Below, one piece after another: positions 63,783 to 64,000 of a DNA stretch of 64,000 bases; position 1 is the stretch's first letter, and each line of letters opens with the position of its first letter. The position numbers and the translations under genes were made by a program. Location of the stretch: the NCBI GenBank assembly GCA_027886175.1, contig JAJNNQ010000139.1:2294001-2358000 (forward strand). Direction: 5' to 3'. This DNA is from Phylloscopus collybita (taxonomy: Eukaryota; Chordata; Aves; Passeriformes; Phylloscopidae). A model generated the notes under the pieces. It was not told the origin of the DNA. It saw only the letters and a program-made list of their open reading frames with translations, and made no database searches.

Positions 63783-64000
63783 CCTGTTGTGGAAAAGGCA
63801 GGAAAGTGGCTGCAAAAGCGTTTTGGCTTGCTGGAAGCAGCAGCAAGCACGCGGGCTTCTCTGCGCGCTGCAAACACAAAACAGAAGCACCTACACGGCG
63901 AGAGGAGACTGCCTGACACCTGCTGCACTCAGTACAGCTCTGGGCTGCTGCCAGGAAAGGTATTTCAAGGAACTAGCCACGGGGACTCTGCACTGTGCTG

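Larger units (their letters stand above)
45723..64000 (-). repeat. Satellite B array, minus-orientation arm (continues beyond window)
   Basis: About 36.6 units of the same monomer run in reverse orientation to the end of the window. Unit spacing is 499 bp except for two 498-bp units that share a 1-bp deletion. Units fall into recognisable variant types (for example CACCCAC against CACCTAC, GATGCTG against GATCCTG, CTTGTTC against CTCGTTC, GAGAG against GACAG before TTTCTACAAGG), arranged in higher-order patterns. Compared with the plus arm, more unit types recur, so higher-order amplification is more evident. Confidence 0.96.

Noticed and set aside
1..64000. Telomeric repeats, rRNA, tRNA or other RNA genes
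   Set aside because: No TTAGGG tract, no conserved rRNA segments and no tRNA-like A and B boxes were noticed; all sequence apart from the LTR and the few bases at the inversion junction fits one of the two satellites.

Overview
The window is satellite DNA from end to end and contains no convincing gene. It suggests a vertebrate (eukaryotic) centromeric, pericentromeric or other heterochromatic locus. There are two unrelated tandem-repeat families, higher-order duplications inside each, and a retroviral solo LTR inserted in one of them. A bird is my best guess. The first family has a basic period of 191 bp, the same length as the zebra finch centromeric satellite known as Tgut191A, and the LTR looks like a compact endogenous-retrovirus LTR with a 6-bp target duplication. 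The match to Tgut191A rests on length alone; I could not compare sequences.

Region 1 (1-36,690) is satellite A. It is a head-to-tail array of about 185 divergent monomers in one orientation. Short monomers are about 191 bp; long monomers are about 203 bp because a 12-bp AT-rich segment is duplicated. Neighbouring monomers differ at many positions, but blocks of several monomers recur as near-copies elsewhere: a 2,752-bp tandem duplication (about 21.36-26.87 kb), a block about 3.7 kb long repeated 17,063 bp away (15.94-19.63 kb and 33.0-36.69 kb), and several shorter ones. At 13,090-13,457 the array is interrupted by a 368-bp solo LTR on the minus strand, flanked by a 6-bp ACGTAG duplication of satellite sequence.

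Region 2 (36,691-64,000) is satellite B, a more GC-rich, CpG-containing monomer of 499 bp that is far more homogeneous. The left arm (36,691-45,717) holds 18 complete monomers in plus orientation, with no net insertion or deletion, and a 45-bp remnant. At about 45,717-45,723 the array flips, and the right arm runs in minus orientation to the end of the window (about 36.6 monomers). The right arm opens with two copies of a 3,991-bp, eight-monomer higher-order unit marked by a shared 1-bp deletion. A three-monomer unit is duplicated further on.

The layout, with a divergent monomeric array abutting a homogeneous higher-order array at a microhomology junction, resembles the layered edge of a satellite-based centromere or heterochromatic block. 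That is inference. The open reading frames are by-products of the repeats: neither 191 nor 499 is a multiple of three, and the longest recurring frame (163 codons) opens with GTG rather than ATG.
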